64,000 nt of DNA, from the NCBI GenBank assembly GCA_937915455.1, contig CALDNN010000196.1, positions 1 to 64,000 on the forward strand, in the 5' to 3' direction. Shown piece by piece: positions 1 to 8,957 of this stretch. This stretch comes from Pelethousia sp002409725. Lineage in GTDB: Bacteria > Bacillota > Clostridia > Christensenellales > CAG-138. Every line of letters starts with the position of its first letter. Position 1 is the stretch's first letter. Below the pieces are notes generated by a model that did not search any database, was not told the DNA's origin, and was given only the letters and a program-made list of their open reading frames with translations. The translations under genes and the position numbers were made by a program.

Positions 1-264
1 GAGCGCACCTATCCCTATCTGGTGCCGCTGTTCATCAATTACCGCTCCATGGAGCTTAGCGAGGATGCACTATCCGGTACGGCGCATTTTTCCCAGGCAG
101 CCCGGCTACCTGGTATGGTGTACGATGTACCCTTCGTATATGAGAACGGCGATTATTACATGATGGCCTTCGAGGATTTCCCCGGAGGCGAATATCTGGA
201 TAAATTCGAGGATATCCCTTATTCGCTGGACATGTATTTCGACTTTGGCAATCAAGGCGATTGA
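1..264 (+). CDS. C-terminal fragment of an unknown protein (cut by window start)
   Basis: The reading frame is open from base 1 and ends at a TGA at 262-264, leaving about 87 residues of the C terminus. The fragment is acidic and rich in aromatic residues (for example YENGDYYMMAFEDFPGGEY), with no cysteine motif, membrane segment or family signature that I recognise. It lies 29 bp upstream of the molybdenum hydroxylase large-subunit gene on the same strand, so it may be the preceding gene of the purine operon. I cannot assign a function; the upstream sequence is needed to see the family. Confidence 0.6.
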   Translation, partial: ERTYPYLVPLFINYRSMELSEDALSGTAHFSQAARLPGMVYDVPFVYENGDYYMMAFEDFPGGEYLDKFEDIPYSLDMYFDFGNQGD

Positions 265-293
265 CCGGCATTTTACTTTGACAGGAGGAAGCC

Positions 294-2633
294 ATGGGTA
301 TTGGAAAAGAAGTAAAAAAGATCGACGCTGTGCAGAAGGTAAACGGCACGGCCAAATTTGTGGAGGATATGCTGCCGCAGGGTGCGCTGCATGCGAAGAT
401 ATTACATAGCACCATCGCCAATGGACTGGTAAAGAGCATAGATTGCACAGAGGCCTGGAAGGTGCCCGGCGTACAGGCCATCATCACCTGCTTCGACGTG
501 CCGCAAACGGAATACGCCACAGCCGGGCACCCTCTTTCCCTGGACCCCAATCATGAGGATGTGAAGGATCGGTTGATCCTGAGCAGGCGCGTGCGCTTTT
601 ATGGTGATGAGATCGCGGCCGTGGCCGCTACGGATCCATTGTCCGCCCGCAAGGCGGTGGAGCGCATCCGGGTGCAGTATGAGGAATACGCCCCCCTGCT
701 CACGCCGGAGGCCGCCATCGGCGCCCAGCCCCTCAACCCCGCCTATCCCACCAACGAGCTGGCCAGGCTGGATTTTTCTATCGAAGGGTCCGAAGTCACC
801 TGGGGAAAGGCCTCCTTTGCTACGGGGGCGCGGATCGCTGGCCGGCAAGACTTGGTTGCGGATCATTTCTATGTACCCGCGGTCCATGGGGCTCACATTG
901 AGACCAACGGCTGCTTCGCTTATATGGATGGCCCCAAGATGGTGGTGGTGACGAGTAACCAAGTGCCCTTCACTGCCCGGCGTAACATCGCCAACGCTTT
1001 GGAAATGCCCCTGGGACAGGTGCGGGTCATCAAGCCGTATATGGGGGGCGGCTTCGGCAATAAGCAGGATACCCTGTATGAGCCCATCGCGGCCCTGCTC
1101 TGCAAAAAGCTGGGCGGCAAGTGCGTATCCCTCATCATGACTCGGGAGGAGACCTTCGTTTGCAGCCGTACCCGCCACGCTATGGATATTTTCACCAGCC
1201 TGGAGGTGGATGGGGAGGGCCGCATGAAAAAACGCGCCATCCGCATCAATGCAAACGGCGGCGCGTATGCGGCCCATGGGCATGCCATCACAGCCTATGC
1301 TGTTACCAACTATTTCCAGACTTATGCGGCGGAGGATGTGCAGATCGGTGAATCTTCCACAGCCTATACCAACCTGCCCTCGGCGGCGGCCCTAAGAGGC
1401 TACGGCATACCCCAGCTGGCCTTTGCCATGGAAAGCCAGATGGACGACCTGGCGGTGAAGCTGGGCATGGATCCCATCGCCTTGCGGCGGCTGAACATGA
1501 TGCAAAACGGCTTCCTGGATCCCTTCGACCATTTCGTGGTGAAAAGCTGCGGCCTGGGGGATTGCGTGGATAAAGGGGAGGCGGCCGTGAACTGGTCTGC
1601 GAAGCGGGCGGAATACGATGCTTTCAATAAGACCTCCAAAAAGATCAAAAAGGGCCTAGGCATGGCCATCTTCTCCTATAAGACCGGCGTGTATCCCCTG
1701 CAGATCGAAAACGCGGCCTGCCGCATCATCCTCAACGAGGATGGTACTGCCCAAATCCAAGTCGGTGCCACGGACCTTGGCCAGGGTTCGGACACGGTGT
1801 TTACCCAGATCGCTTCCGAGATACTTACCATCCCGGAGGAGCGGCTTTTCCTCCTTTCCTTCCAGGATACGGACCATACCCCCTATGATGCAGGCGCTTA
1901 CGCATCCCGGCAGACCTATGTATCCGGCGGGGCTGTGAAGAAGGCGGCTCTGCTTATGAAGGAAAAACTTCTGGAGCGGGCTGCGAGCATACATGGCCGA
2001 CAGGCCGGGGAATTAACACTGCGGGATGGGTGGATCGTGGAGGAAAAAAGCGGAGAGCCCCTGGCCAGCATCGCAGGGGTTGCGGCCTATATGCAATATT
2101 GCAACGATCATGTCCTGCACACCGAGCATCTCACGGCGGAGGCCACCTATACCTGTATGAGCAACACCTTTGCCTTTGGGGCCTGCTTTGCCGATGTGGA
2201 GGTGGATGTGCCCCTGGGCAAGGTGAAGATCAACCGGATCGTCAACGTGCACGACAGCGGCACCATCCTCAACCCCCAGCTGGCCCGGGCACAGGTTCAC
2301 GGCGGCATCGCGATGGGCGTGGGTTACGCCCTGGGTGAGCAGCTGCTTTATGATCCCAATACGGGCCGTATGCGCAACGATAATCTCCTGGATTATAAGA
2401 TCCCCACCAGCATGGACGTGCCACCCATGGAGACCCATTTCGTGGAGACCTATGAGCCCACCGGCCCCTTTGGCAACAAGGCCCTGGGAGAGCCCCCCCT
2501 GATACCCCAGGCTCCGGCCATCCGCAACGCCGTGCTGCACGCTACCGGCGTTTCCATCCGCTCTCTGCCCATGTCTCCCCAGAACCTGGTGGCGGCATTC
2601 ATTGAGGCGGGCCTTATCAACGAGGACGAGTAA
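294..2633 (+). CDS. xdhA: Xanthine dehydrogenase-type molybdenum hydroxylase, molybdopterin-binding large subunit
   Basis: This 779-residue protein is the catalytic subunit of a xanthine dehydrogenase family enzyme, which hydroxylates purines (hypoxanthine, xanthine or related bases) at a molybdenum-molybdopterin centre. An N-terminal a/b-hammerhead segment (KVNGTAKFVEDM, about residues 15-26) is followed by the Moco domain with the GGGFGNKQD loop near residue 251. The C-terminal GEPP motif carries the glutamate that acts as base in this family. Start chosen because AGGAGG sits 6 bp upstream of the ATG. The FAD and 2Fe-2S subunits follow directly, so the enzyme has the three-gene organisation common in Clostridia. 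Purine specificity is inferred from the adjacent deaminase genes. Confidence 0.9.
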   Translation: MGIGKEVKKIDAVQKVNGTAKFVEDMLPQGALHAKILHSTIANGLVKSIDCTEAWKVPGVQAIITCFDVPQTEYATAGHPLSLDPNHEDVKDRLILSRRVRFYGDEIAAVAATDPLSARKAVERIRVQYEEYAPLLTPEAAIGAQPLNPAYPTNELARLDFSIEGSEVTWGKASFATGARIAGRQDLVADHFYVPAVHGAHIETNGCFAYMDGPKMVVVTSNQVPFTARRNIANALEMPLGQVRVIKPYMGGGFGNKQDTLYEPIAALLCKKLGGKCVSLIMTREETFVCSRTRHAMDIFTSLEVDGEGRMKKRAIRINANGGAYAAHGHAITAYAVTNYFQTYAAEDVQIGESSTAYTNLPSAAALRGYGIPQLAFAMESQMDDLAVKLGMDPIALRRLNMMQNGFLDPFDHFVVKSCGLGDCVDKGEAAVNWSAKRAEYDAFNKTSKKIKKGLGMAIFSYKTGVYPLQIENAACRIILNEDGTAQIQVGATDLGQGSDTVFTQIASEILTIPEERLFLLSFQDTDHTPYDAGAYASRQTYVSGGAVKKAALLMKEKLLERAASIHGRQAGELTLRDGWIVEEKSGEPLASIAGVAAYMQYCNDHVLHTEHLTAEATYTCMSNTFAFGACFADVEVDVPLGKVKINRIVNVHDSGTILNPQLARAQVHGGIAMGVGYALGEQLLYDPNTGRMRNDNLLDYKIPTSMDVPPMETHFVETYEPTGPFGNKALGEPPLIPQAPAIRNAVLHATGVSIRSLPMSPQNLVAAFIEAGLINEDE

Positions 2634-2650
2634 AGGAGGGAAGGTTCCCC

Positions 2651-3541
2651 ATGTACGATATAAAAGAAACATATCGGGCCCATAGCATTGAAGAGGCCCT
2701 GGCCCTTCTCGAAGGGCACCCGGGCGCCGTGCTTGTAAACGGCGGTACGGATGTGATGATCCGCATGAAGGAAGGCAAGTTGACGGATGCGGTGCTGATC
2801 AGTATCATGGATGTGCCGGAAATAATAGGGATCTCCTTGCGGGAAAATGGCGATATTGCCATCGGCGCGGGAACCTGCTTCCAGGACATCTATCATAATG
2901 AAGTCATCCGCGGGGCCGTGCCCGCCCTGGCCCATGCGGCAAATCAGGTTGGCAGCCCCCAGATACGGCATGTAGCCACCATCGGCGGAAACCTGTGCAA
3001 CGGCGCGGTCAGCGCGGATAGTGTACCCATCCTCCTGGCCATGAACGCAGAGCTTGAATTGGCCGGGGCCCAAGGCACCAGGCGGGTGGCCCTAACCCAA
3101 TTCCACACAGGGCCGGGCAAGACCGTGCTGCAAAAGGGCAGGGAGCTGCTCACGACCATAGTCATCCCCAAGGAAGAATACGCCGGGCGCTATGGGAGCT
3201 ACATCAAATTCGGCCAGCGCAACGCCATGGAGATCGCCACCCTGGGCGCAGCCGTTTGCCTCAAGCTGCAGGCGAATAAAACCCGCCTGGAGGATATCCG
3301 CATCGCCTTCTCCGTGGCTGGCCCCACGCCTCTGCGCTGCGCTAAGACCGAGGCGGCCCTTAAAGGTATGGCCCTTACGGGGGATATGGTCAAGGCTCTG
3401 CGACAGGGCGTGATCCAAGAGGTCCAGCCCAGGGACAGCTGGCGCGCATCCAAGCAGCTGCGGCTGCAATTGGTGAAGGAGCTGGGTGAGCGGGCTTTGC
3501 GACAGGCTGCGGAAGAAGCAGGAGGAACTATCCATGATTAA
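2651..3541 (+). CDS. xdhB: Xanthine dehydrogenase-type hydroxylase, FAD-binding subunit
   Basis: A 296-residue CoxM/XdhB-type flavoprotein subunit that passes electrons from the Fe-S subunit to NAD or another acceptor. The N-terminal FAD-binding loop (VNGGTDVMIRMKEG, about residues 32-45) and the second flavin motif (ATIGGNLCNG, about 112-121) are present. The C-terminal part matches the CO dehydrogenase flavoprotein C-terminal domain. It starts 17 bp after the large subunit, with AAAGGAGGG as ribosome-binding site. Its last 8 bp overlap the start of the 2Fe-2S subunit, which points to translational coupling and a 1:1:1 complex. Confidence 0.9.
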   Translation: MYDIKETYRAHSIEEALALLEGHPGAVLVNGGTDVMIRMKEGKLTDAVLISIMDVPEIIGISLRENGDIAIGAGTCFQDIYHNEVIRGAVPALAHAANQVGSPQIRHVATIGGNLCNGAVSADSVPILLAMNAELELAGAQGTRRVALTQFHTGPGKTVLQKGRELLTTIVIPKEEYAGRYGSYIKFGQRNAMEIATLGAAVCLKLQANKTRLEDIRIAFSVAGPTPLRCAKTEAALKGMALTGDMVKALRQGVIQEVQPRDSWRASKQLRLQLVKELGERALRQAAEEAGGTIHD

Positions 3542-4016
3542 AACTATTCATTTGACTGTGAACGGCCGGGCCGTGGAACTAGGCGTGGACCAGCGCGAAA
3601 GCCTGACGGATACCCTCCGAAACCGGTTGGGCTTGACCAGCGTGAAAAAAGGCTGCGAGGCGGGGGAATGTGGGGCTTGCACGGTGCTGCTGGATGGGAA
3701 AAGCGTAAACAGCTGCATCTACTTATCCGTTTGGGCGGATGGCCACAGCATCCTCACGGTGGAGGGCCTAACGAAGGAGAACGGTGAGCTTCACCCCATC
3801 CAGCAGGCTTTCGTGGAGGAGGCGGCGATCCAGTGCGGCTTTTGCACGCCGGGCCTCGTAATGACCGGGGTGGAGATCGCCAATTCCGGCAAGACCTATA
3901 CCCGGGAGGAGCTTAGAGAGCTGATATCCGGTCATTTATGCCGCTGCACAGGCTATGAGAATATTTTGAATGCCCTAGAAAGGGTCGTAGGAAGGAAAGA
4001 AAATGGCACATTATGA
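3534..4016 (+). CDS. xdhC: Xanthine dehydrogenase-type hydroxylase, 2Fe-2S subunit
   Basis: A 160-residue small subunit carrying two [2Fe-2S] clusters. The N-terminal plant-type ferredoxin fold has the CEAGECGACTVLLDG motif plus a further Cys near residue 60. The C-terminal helical domain has the CGFCTPG and CRCTGY cysteines that hold the cluster nearest molybdopterin. I chose the ATG at 3534 because it follows GCAGGAGGAAC at the right distance; an upstream in-frame start at 3486 would add residues unlike the family. The gene overlaps xdhB by 8 bp and the deaminase gene by 14 bp. Confidence 0.9.
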   Translation: MIKTIHLTVNGRAVELGVDQRESLTDTLRNRLGLTSVKKGCEAGECGACTVLLDGKSVNSCIYLSVWADGHSILTVEGLTKENGELHPIQQAFVEEAAIQCGFCTPGLVMTGVEIANSGKTYTREELRELISGHLCRCTGYENILNALERVVGRKENGTL

Positions 4017-4491
4017 GGAATACCTGCGCCTGGCCAATGCAATGGCCAAAAAGGCCCGTCAATCCGGCAACACACCCTTTGGGGCCGTGCTGGTGGATGC
4101 AGGCGGGGTTGTGCTGATGGAGCAGGGGAACGAGGAAGGGGATTTGGGGGACGCTACGGCCCATGCGGAAATGCGGCTGGCATCCCGCGCGAGTCGGGCT
4201 TTTTCCAAAGAAAAGCTATGGGGCTGCACCCTGTATACCACCTGCGAGCCCTGCCCCATGTGCACGGGTGGCATCTATTGGGCAAACATCGGCCGCATCG
4301 TGTATGGCGTGTCGGAAGAGCGGCTGCTGGAGCTTACAGGCAGCGATGATAAGAACCCCACCTTTTCCATGGGCGCGGCCGCGGTGATCAAGGCCGGACA
4401 AAAGCCGATCGAGCTGATTGGCCCCGTGGCGAACGTGGAGGCCGAGATCGTGGAGGTTCACGCCGGATTTTGGAACAAGGTAGGGGAGTAA
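4003..4491 (+). CDS. Cytidine/deoxycytidylate deaminase-fold nucleobase deaminase, probably guanine deaminase
   Basis: A 162-residue zinc deaminase. The zinc and catalytic residues are seen as THAE-type motif TAHAEMRLA (about residues 49-57) and TCEPCPMC (about 82-89), preceded by the substrate loop GNTPFGAVLVD. The family includes guanine deaminase (GuaD), tRNA adenosine deaminase and cytosine deaminase. In an operon with xanthine dehydrogenase and adenine deaminase, guanine to xanthine is the most sensible reaction, but the C terminus differs from Bacillus GuaD, so the substrate stays inferred. It overlaps the 2Fe-2S gene by 14 bp and precedes the adenine deaminase gene by 11 bp. Confidence 0.8.
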   Translation: MAHYEEYLRLANAMAKKARQSGNTPFGAVLVDAGGVVLMEQGNEEGDLGDATAHAEMRLASRASRAFSKEKLWGCTLYTTCEPCPMCTGGIYWANIGRIVYGVSEERLLELTGSDDKNPTFSMGAAAVIKAGQKPIELIGPVANVEAEIVEVHAGFWNKVGE

Positions 4492-4502
4492 GGGGAAGAA
4501 CT

Positions 4503-6278
4503 ATGCGCACATTCGAAGAGATTCGCGATACGGTACGGGCCGGGCTAGGGCAGCTGGTCTGCGACCTGAAACTGGAAAACGTACAACTGGTAAATGTGTT
4601 CTCCGGCGAGATCTATCCCACGGATATCTATATCCGTGGTGGCCGGGTGGTATCCATTTGTCCGGATGCAGAGCTGGAGGCCAAGGAGATCATCCCCTGT
4701 GGGAGGCGGTTTGCCGTGCCCGGGTTCATCGATACGCACATGCACTTTGAAACCACCATGCTCTCCCCCGAGGCTCTGGCAGCCATTGTGGTACCCAAGG
4801 GCACCACCACCCTCTGTGCGGACTTGATGGAGATCGCTAACGTGGCGGGCGAGGAAGGGATCAAGGCCATGCTGGATTCCATGGACCGACTGCCATACCG
4901 CATGCTCATCGAGGTATCCTCCCGGGTGCCAACGGCCCCCGGCCTGGAGACCACGGGGGCTACCCTGGGCTCTGCGGAGGTGGCCCGCATTATGGATTGG
5001 CCTGAAAGCGTGAGCCTGGGGGAAATAGATCCTTCCAAAATATTGTTTGGCAAGGATGAATACTTGCATAAAATCGCGGATACCCTGGCCCGCCGCAAGA
5101 TTGTGAACGGCCACGCTATCGGCCGCATGGGCCAAGAGCTGAACGTATACGCCTCTAGCGGCGTTTCGGACGATCACGAGACCGTGAATGGCGAAGAGAT
5201 GCTGGCCCGCCTGCGGGTGGGCATGCGAGTGCTGATCCGGGAGGGAAGCACGGAGCGCAACGCGGATGAGCTGCTACGCGCCGTTTTGGATGCAGGCGTG
5301 CCCCTGGATGGCCTTTGCTTCTGCACGGATGATAAGCACCCTACGGAGATACGGCAAGAAGGCCACATCAACTATATTGTGCGCAGGGCCATTCAGCTCG
5401 GCATGCGGCCCATGGACGCCATCCGCATCGCTACCATCAACGCGGCCCGCCATTTCCGCTTGGAGGATGAGATCGGCTCTATCACGCCGGGCCGCAAGGC
5501 GGATATCCTGCTGGTAGATTCGCTGGAAGAAATGGAGCCCGTGGCCGTGTTTTACGAGGGACGGATGGTGGCCCAAGAGGGCGGCTTGCTGGCGGAATGT
5601 CCTGTGCGGGAATATCCTGCCTGGATTATGGATACCGTGCACCTGAAAAACCCCATCACCGCCGCCTCCTTTGCCCTGCCCACAAAAGCAGCCGGACCCA
5701 AGGCCAAGGTATGGGCCATCGGCCTGATCGACCGGCAGATCATCAACCACCGCCTTCTGGCGGAGGTGCCGGTGGTGGATGGGGCGCTTCGGCAGGATGT
5801 GGAGGCCGATCTATTGAAGCTGGCCATCGTGGAGCGGTATGGGAAGAACGGCAATGTGGGGGTGGGCTTTGTAAAGGGCTTCGGCCTGAAAAAGGGAGCT
5901 ATCGCCTTCTCCACCAGCCACGATCATCACAACATCGCCGTGGCTGGAACCAATGATGAAGATATTGCCTTGGCTGTGAACGAGGTGGCCCGCCTGCACG
6001 GCGGCCTGGCCGTGGTCTCTGACGGCCGCGTGCGCGCAGGCATGCGCCTGGCAATCGGCGGCCTGATGAGCGAGAAAGGGGCGGAGGCTGTTATGGCGGA
6101 GCTGGACGAGGTGAATCGGGCCGCGGCGGAGCTGGGTTGCCCGCTCCCCGCGCCATTTATGACCCTTAGCTTCATCTCCCTGCCCACTGTACCCGAGCTA
6201 GGGCTCACAGACCTGGGCCTGGTGGATGTGCTGGCTCACAAGATCATTCCCTTGGAGGCCGAAGAACCGGAAGCTTGA
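4503..6278 (+). CDS. ade: Adenine deaminase
   Basis: A 591-residue amidohydrolase-superfamily enzyme converting adenine to hypoxanthine plus ammonia. The metal site HMHFE (near residue 80), the region NGHAIGRMG, the DDHETVN segment and the FCTDDKHP motif all fit the AdeC family, as does the long C-terminal domain ending in a FISLPTVPELGLTD-like segment. I prefer the ATG at 4503, which follows GGGGAAG, over the in-frame start at 4470 that would overlap the deaminase. Together with that deaminase it would feed hypoxanthine and xanthine to the hydroxylase. It is the last gene of the operon, ending before a strong hairpin terminator. Confidence 0.92.
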   Translation: MRTFEEIRDTVRAGLGQLVCDLKLENVQLVNVFSGEIYPTDIYIRGGRVVSICPDAELEAKEIIPCGRRFAVPGFIDTHMHFETTMLSPEALAAIVVPKGTTTLCADLMEIANVAGEEGIKAMLDSMDRLPYRMLIEVSSRVPTAPGLETTGATLGSAEVARIMDWPESVSLGEIDPSKILFGKDEYLHKIADTLARRKIVNGHAIGRMGQELNVYASSGVSDDHETVNGEEMLARLRVGMRVLIREGSTERNADELLRAVLDAGVPLDGLCFCTDDKHPTEIRQEGHINYIVRRAIQLGMRPMDAIRIATINAARHFRLEDEIGSITPGRKADILLVDSLEEMEPVAVFYEGRMVAQEGGLLAECPVREYPAWIMDTVHLKNPITAASFALPTKAAGPKAKVWAIGLIDRQIINHRLLAEVPVVDGALRQDVEADLLKLAIVERYGKNGNVGVGFVKGFGLKKGAIAFSTSHDHHNIAVAGTNDEDIALAVNEVARLHGGLAVVSDGRVRAGMRLAIGGLMSEKGAEAVMAELDEVNRAAAELGCPLPAPFMTLSFISLPTVPELGLTDLGLVDVLAHKIIPLEAEEPEA

Positions 6279-6320
6279 TCGGCGGCTTATGACGAAGCCG
6301 ACAACAGGACTATGCCCGCA

Positions 6321-6357
6321 TAATAAATCCCCCCGGCTTCGCCGGGGGGACTTATTA
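6321..6357. terminator. Bidirectional terminator between ade and the uracil permease gene
   Basis: A GC-rich stem CCCCCCGGC (6329-6337) and GCCGGGGGG (6341-6349) with a three-base loop is flanked by A/T-rich arms that also pair (AATAA and TTATT). It has a U-rich tail in both directions, so it can end both the plus-strand purine operon and the minus-strand pyr operon. Confidence 0.9.
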
Positions 6358-6466
6358 TATATACACGCTTTTGCAACTGCTTACCGCATGCCCATGTGTA
6401 GCCCAGTAAACATTTTGGAATCCGAGCTATGCAACCGGGCAATAGCCTTTGCAAACCATACCTGGC

Positions 6467-7846
6467 TTACTCCGCGGTCTTTTTCTTCTCACCGATGGAG
6501 AGAAGCAGATTTAGGAGGATGCCGAAGATGGCTGCGCCGGCAACGGCGGGGATGCCGATGCCGAAGAAGTTGATCGTGCCGCCAAAGGTGTAGTGAATAC
6601 CAAGGCCCAGCACCATGATGCTGGCGATGACGGCGATGTTCTTGGAGGAGAACATGTCGCACTTCTTGTCGATCAGGATCGCGACGCCCTGGGCGGCGAT
6701 GGCGCCGAAGAGGTAGATTTCCAGCCCGCCGATGACGGGGAGGGGGATGCCGTAGATGACCCGGATGAGGGGCGTGAAGCAGGACATGATCATAGCCATA
6801 ACGGAGGCTACGATCAGGACGGGCACGCTGAACACACGGGTGATGGCCATGGTGCTGATGTTTTCGCCATAGTTGGTCCCGGCCGGGCCGCCGATGAAGC
6901 CGGCGACCATGTCGCAGATACCGTCGCCGATCAGGTTCTTATCCAGCAGCGCGACCATGTCGTACTTTTTATCCACTCCTTTTTCGCGGGCAATGTCATT
7001 GACGTAGATGTCTAATTGGTAAACATGGGCCGTGGATTCAGGGATGGTGGCGATAGCAATGGGCATGATGGCCGCGACGGCCGCCCAGGATATTTTAGGC
7101 AGGGAGAAGGCAGGCAGCGCAAAGAGGCTGCCGCTGCCCAGCTTCCAGGTGGAAGCTGCCAGCGCCTGGGCAGGTAAGGAACGGAACAGGTTGTAATCGG
7201 CGCCGCCGATGGCGTAGATAATCACGGCGACAAGGCATCCAAAGGTTGCGCCTAACAGCAGCGGTAGCTGACCGAGGAAGCCCTTGAGGTACTTGGAGAA
7301 AAAGACGGTGGAGAGAAGCGTTGCCAGGGATACGATCCAGACGGCCTGGGGCTGCCCGGCGGCGGGCGCCGCATCGGAGAGGGCGTTACCGGCAAGGGTG
7401 AGGCCGATGATCATGGCAACAGGGCCCGTTACGCAGGGGGGCAGAATCTTTTCTACAGCACCCCGACCGGCCAGGCGCACCAGAAAACCTGCGGCAATGG
7501 AGATCAAGCCGGAGGAGATGATGCCGAATTGTGCGATCTGGATAGCCTCTTTAGGCAGGATCCCATCGACGGGGGCGAAACCCTGCGCGGCAATGAGGCC
7601 GGAAATGGCGGATAGATAGGCAAAGCTGGAACCATAGTATAGGGGAAGCTTTTTTCCGGTGATGAGCGTGAAGCATATCGTTGCCAGGCCGCTGGCAAAG
7701 ATGGTGGTGGAAACCTGGAATCCGGTGATGAGGGCCACCGTTATAGTGGCGGGGAACATGACGATGACCTGTTGCAAGGCATACAGGAGGAGTTTGCCAA
7801 CCGGCGGCTTTTCGTCTGGCAGATAACCAACTTTCGTTTTGTTCAT
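6467..7846 (-). CDS. pyrP: Uracil permease (NCS2 family)
   Basis: A 459-residue membrane transporter of the nucleobase:cation symporter-2 family with about 12-14 hydrophobic segments. The N terminus (LLYALQQVIVMFPATITVAL) and the segment GGPAGTNYGENISTMAITRV are typical of uracil permeases of the PyrP/UraA type. The ribosome-binding site AAGGAG lies 11 bp before the ATG. It is the second gene of a pyrR-permease operon, 47 bp after pyrR, so its expression should fall when UMP is plentiful. Xanthine permeases belong to the same superfamily, but the pyrR linkage favours uracil. Confidence 0.9.
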   Translation of the reverse strand: MNKTKVGYLPDEKPPVGKLLLYALQQVIVMFPATITVALITGFQVSTTIFASGLATICFTLITGKKLPLYYGSSFAYLSAISGLIAAQGFAPVDGILPKEAIQIAQFGIISSGLISIAAGFLVRLAGRGAVEKILPPCVTGPVAMIIGLTLAGNALSDAAPAAGQPQAVWIVSLATLLSTVFFSKYLKGFLGQLPLLLGATFGCLVAVIIYAIGGADYNLFRSLPAQALAASTWKLGSGSLFALPAFSLPKISWAAVAAIMPIAIATIPESTAHVYQLDIYVNDIAREKGVDKKYDMVALLDKNLIGDGICDMVAGFIGGPAGTNYGENISTMAITRVFSVPVLIVASVMAMIMSCFTPLIRVIYGIPLPVIGGLEIYLFGAIAAQGVAILIDKKCDMFSSKNIAVIASIMVLGLGIHYTFGGTINFFGIGIPAVAGAAIFGILLNLLLSIGEKKKTAE

Positions 7847-7893
7847 GCTGTTTACGACTCCTTATGATTTATTATAATTATAAATATAATTAT

Positions 7894-8439
7894 CTATCGA
7901 TTCCCCAAGCCCATCAGGCACACGCGCGTTTCATTATCAAAAGGCGGTATGCGTACTTCTATCAGTTCAGAGTTGGAGGTGGGAACGTTTTTCCCCACAA
8001 AATCGGCACGGATAGGCAGTTCCCGGTGCCCACGGTCAATCAGAACGGCGAGCAAAATCGCTTTGGGCCGGCCGCAGGTAATAACGGCTTCCATGCCTGC
8101 CCGGGCTGTCCGTCCGGTAAAAAGCACATCGTCCACCAGAACGATCACCTTTCCCGTCACGTCAAAGGGCAGGTCGGATCTGTGCCATACCGGGGAATCG
8201 TCCACGGTTGTTAGATCGTCCCGGTAATACTTGATGTCCACGCTGGTGCAGGGAACATCCACCTGTTCGATTTTGCGGATATTATCCTGTATGATTTCCG
8301 CCAGAATTTCGCCCCGGCGCTTGATTCCCACAAGACACAAATCATCGGTGCCTTTATTTTTTTCAACGATTTCATGGGTGATGCGCGTAAGAGCCCTGCG
8401 GATGGCCATTTCATCCATTAGTTCTGCTTTGAATTCCAA
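7894..8439 (-). CDS. pyrR: Bifunctional PyrR: pyr operon attenuation regulator / uracil phosphoribosyltransferase
   Basis: A 181-residue PyrR. In the presence of UMP it binds the pyr leader RNA and favours termination; it also makes UMP from uracil and PRPP. The PRPP-binding signature VIVLVDDVLFTGRTA is present, with the family sequences GIKRRGEILA and DIKYYRDDL. The start is a TTG at 8439, placed 4 bp after an extended GAAAGGAGGCGGG site. An upstream in-frame ATG at 8490 is rejected because that stretch is the attenuator hairpin. The product is the expected length for Bacillus and Clostridia PyrR. Confidence 0.93.
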   Translation of the reverse strand: MEFKAELMDEMAIRRALTRITHEIVEKNKGTDDLCLVGIKRRGEILAEIIQDNIRKIEQVDVPCTSVDIKYYRDDLTTVDDSPVWHRSDLPFDVTGKVIVLVDDVLFTGRTARAGMEAVITCGRPKAILLAVLIDRGHRELPIRADFVGKNVPTSNSELIEVRIPPFDNETRVCLMGLGNR

Positions 8440-8454
8440 AATCCCGCCTCCTTT

Positions 8455-8565
8455 CAAAATAAATAACCTTGCCGGTTTCCGGCAAGGCACTCAATTACAC
8501 AGAATATACCTATTGTGCTATAAGTGTTTTGCCGGCATCTCTGTACCGGGTTAAAAACAGTTATC
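8455..8565 (-). promoter_or_regulatory. PyrR-binding leader and attenuator of the pyrR-pyrP operon
   Basis: Reading the minus strand, a hairpin at 8550-8531 has CCGG arms around a loop containing CAGAGA, which fits the CNGNGA core of known PyrR-binding loops. Closer to pyrR lies an intrinsic terminator with stem CCTTGCCGG (8487-8479) / CCGGCAAGG (8475-8467), a three-base loop and a U-rich tail (8466-8455). The order promoter, binding loop, terminator, Shine-Dalgarno is that of a pyr attenuator. The antiterminator pairing was not worked out. Confidence 0.8.
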
Positions 8566-8571
8566 TTTGAT

Positions 8572-8600
8572 ACTATAAAACATTAAACCCTGGAAGTCAA
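8572..8600 (-). promoter_or_regulatory. Promoter of the pyrR-pyrP operon
   Basis: On the minus strand TTGACT (8600-8595) and TATAGT (8577-8572) are separated by exactly 17 bp, close to the sigma-A consensus. The predicted start near 8565 gives a leader of about 125 nt containing the attenuator. Confidence 0.8.
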
Positions 8601-8605
8601 GCGGA

Positions 8606-8867
8606 ATGGTCAAATTTCTACATATTTTTGAATCAGCGCAATATGCCTCGCTTGCGGGAGGAAGACAAGGAAGCGGAAAACATCAAGCGTAGCATAGAGA
8701 TGGTCTTCGCACGGAGAGGAGGAACGGCCACCGTCAGTTCGGTGGTAAGGGCGGCTGCTTCGGCTATCCAAGCCTTGAGAGGTACAGACTATCTCCGAGT
8801 TGAAAAAGAAGAAAAGCCGCCTGAGGGCCACGGTACAATAGGGAGAATTTAAGAAGCGCAACCGAAT
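8606..8867. other. Intergenic stretch without a convincing gene
   Basis: Between the pyr promoter and the terminator of the two-component operon I see no supported gene. Short open frames exist on both strands, but they lack good ribosome-binding sites, have odd composition (runs of Arg, Ser and Phe) and resemble no family I know. Confidence 0.5.
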
Positions 8868-8912
8868 ACAGAAAAAGAAAACTGGGAGCCTTATCTTTAG
8901 GGCGCTCAGTCT
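8868..8912 (-). terminator. Terminator of the AgrCA-like operon
   Basis: Reading the minus strand, imperfect arms ACTGAGCGCCC (8911-8901) and GGCTCCCAGT (8890-8881) form a hairpin followed by a T-rich run (8880-8868). It lies about 50 bp beyond the histidine kinase stop. Confidence 0.6.
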
Positions 8913-8957
8913 TTTCTCTTTATGTTTGCGATCCACTCCTGCACAACCGATGCAGCG

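Noticed and set aside
402..1283. Long open frame on the minus strand within xdhA
   Set aside because: It is antisense to a fully conserved hydroxylase gene, has no ribosome-binding site and has composition typical of a shadow frame in GC-rich DNA.
8628..8852. 74-codon plus-strand frame between the pyr promoter and the kinase operon
   Set aside because: No convincing ribosome-binding site, Arg/Glu-rich odd composition, and no family resemblance.
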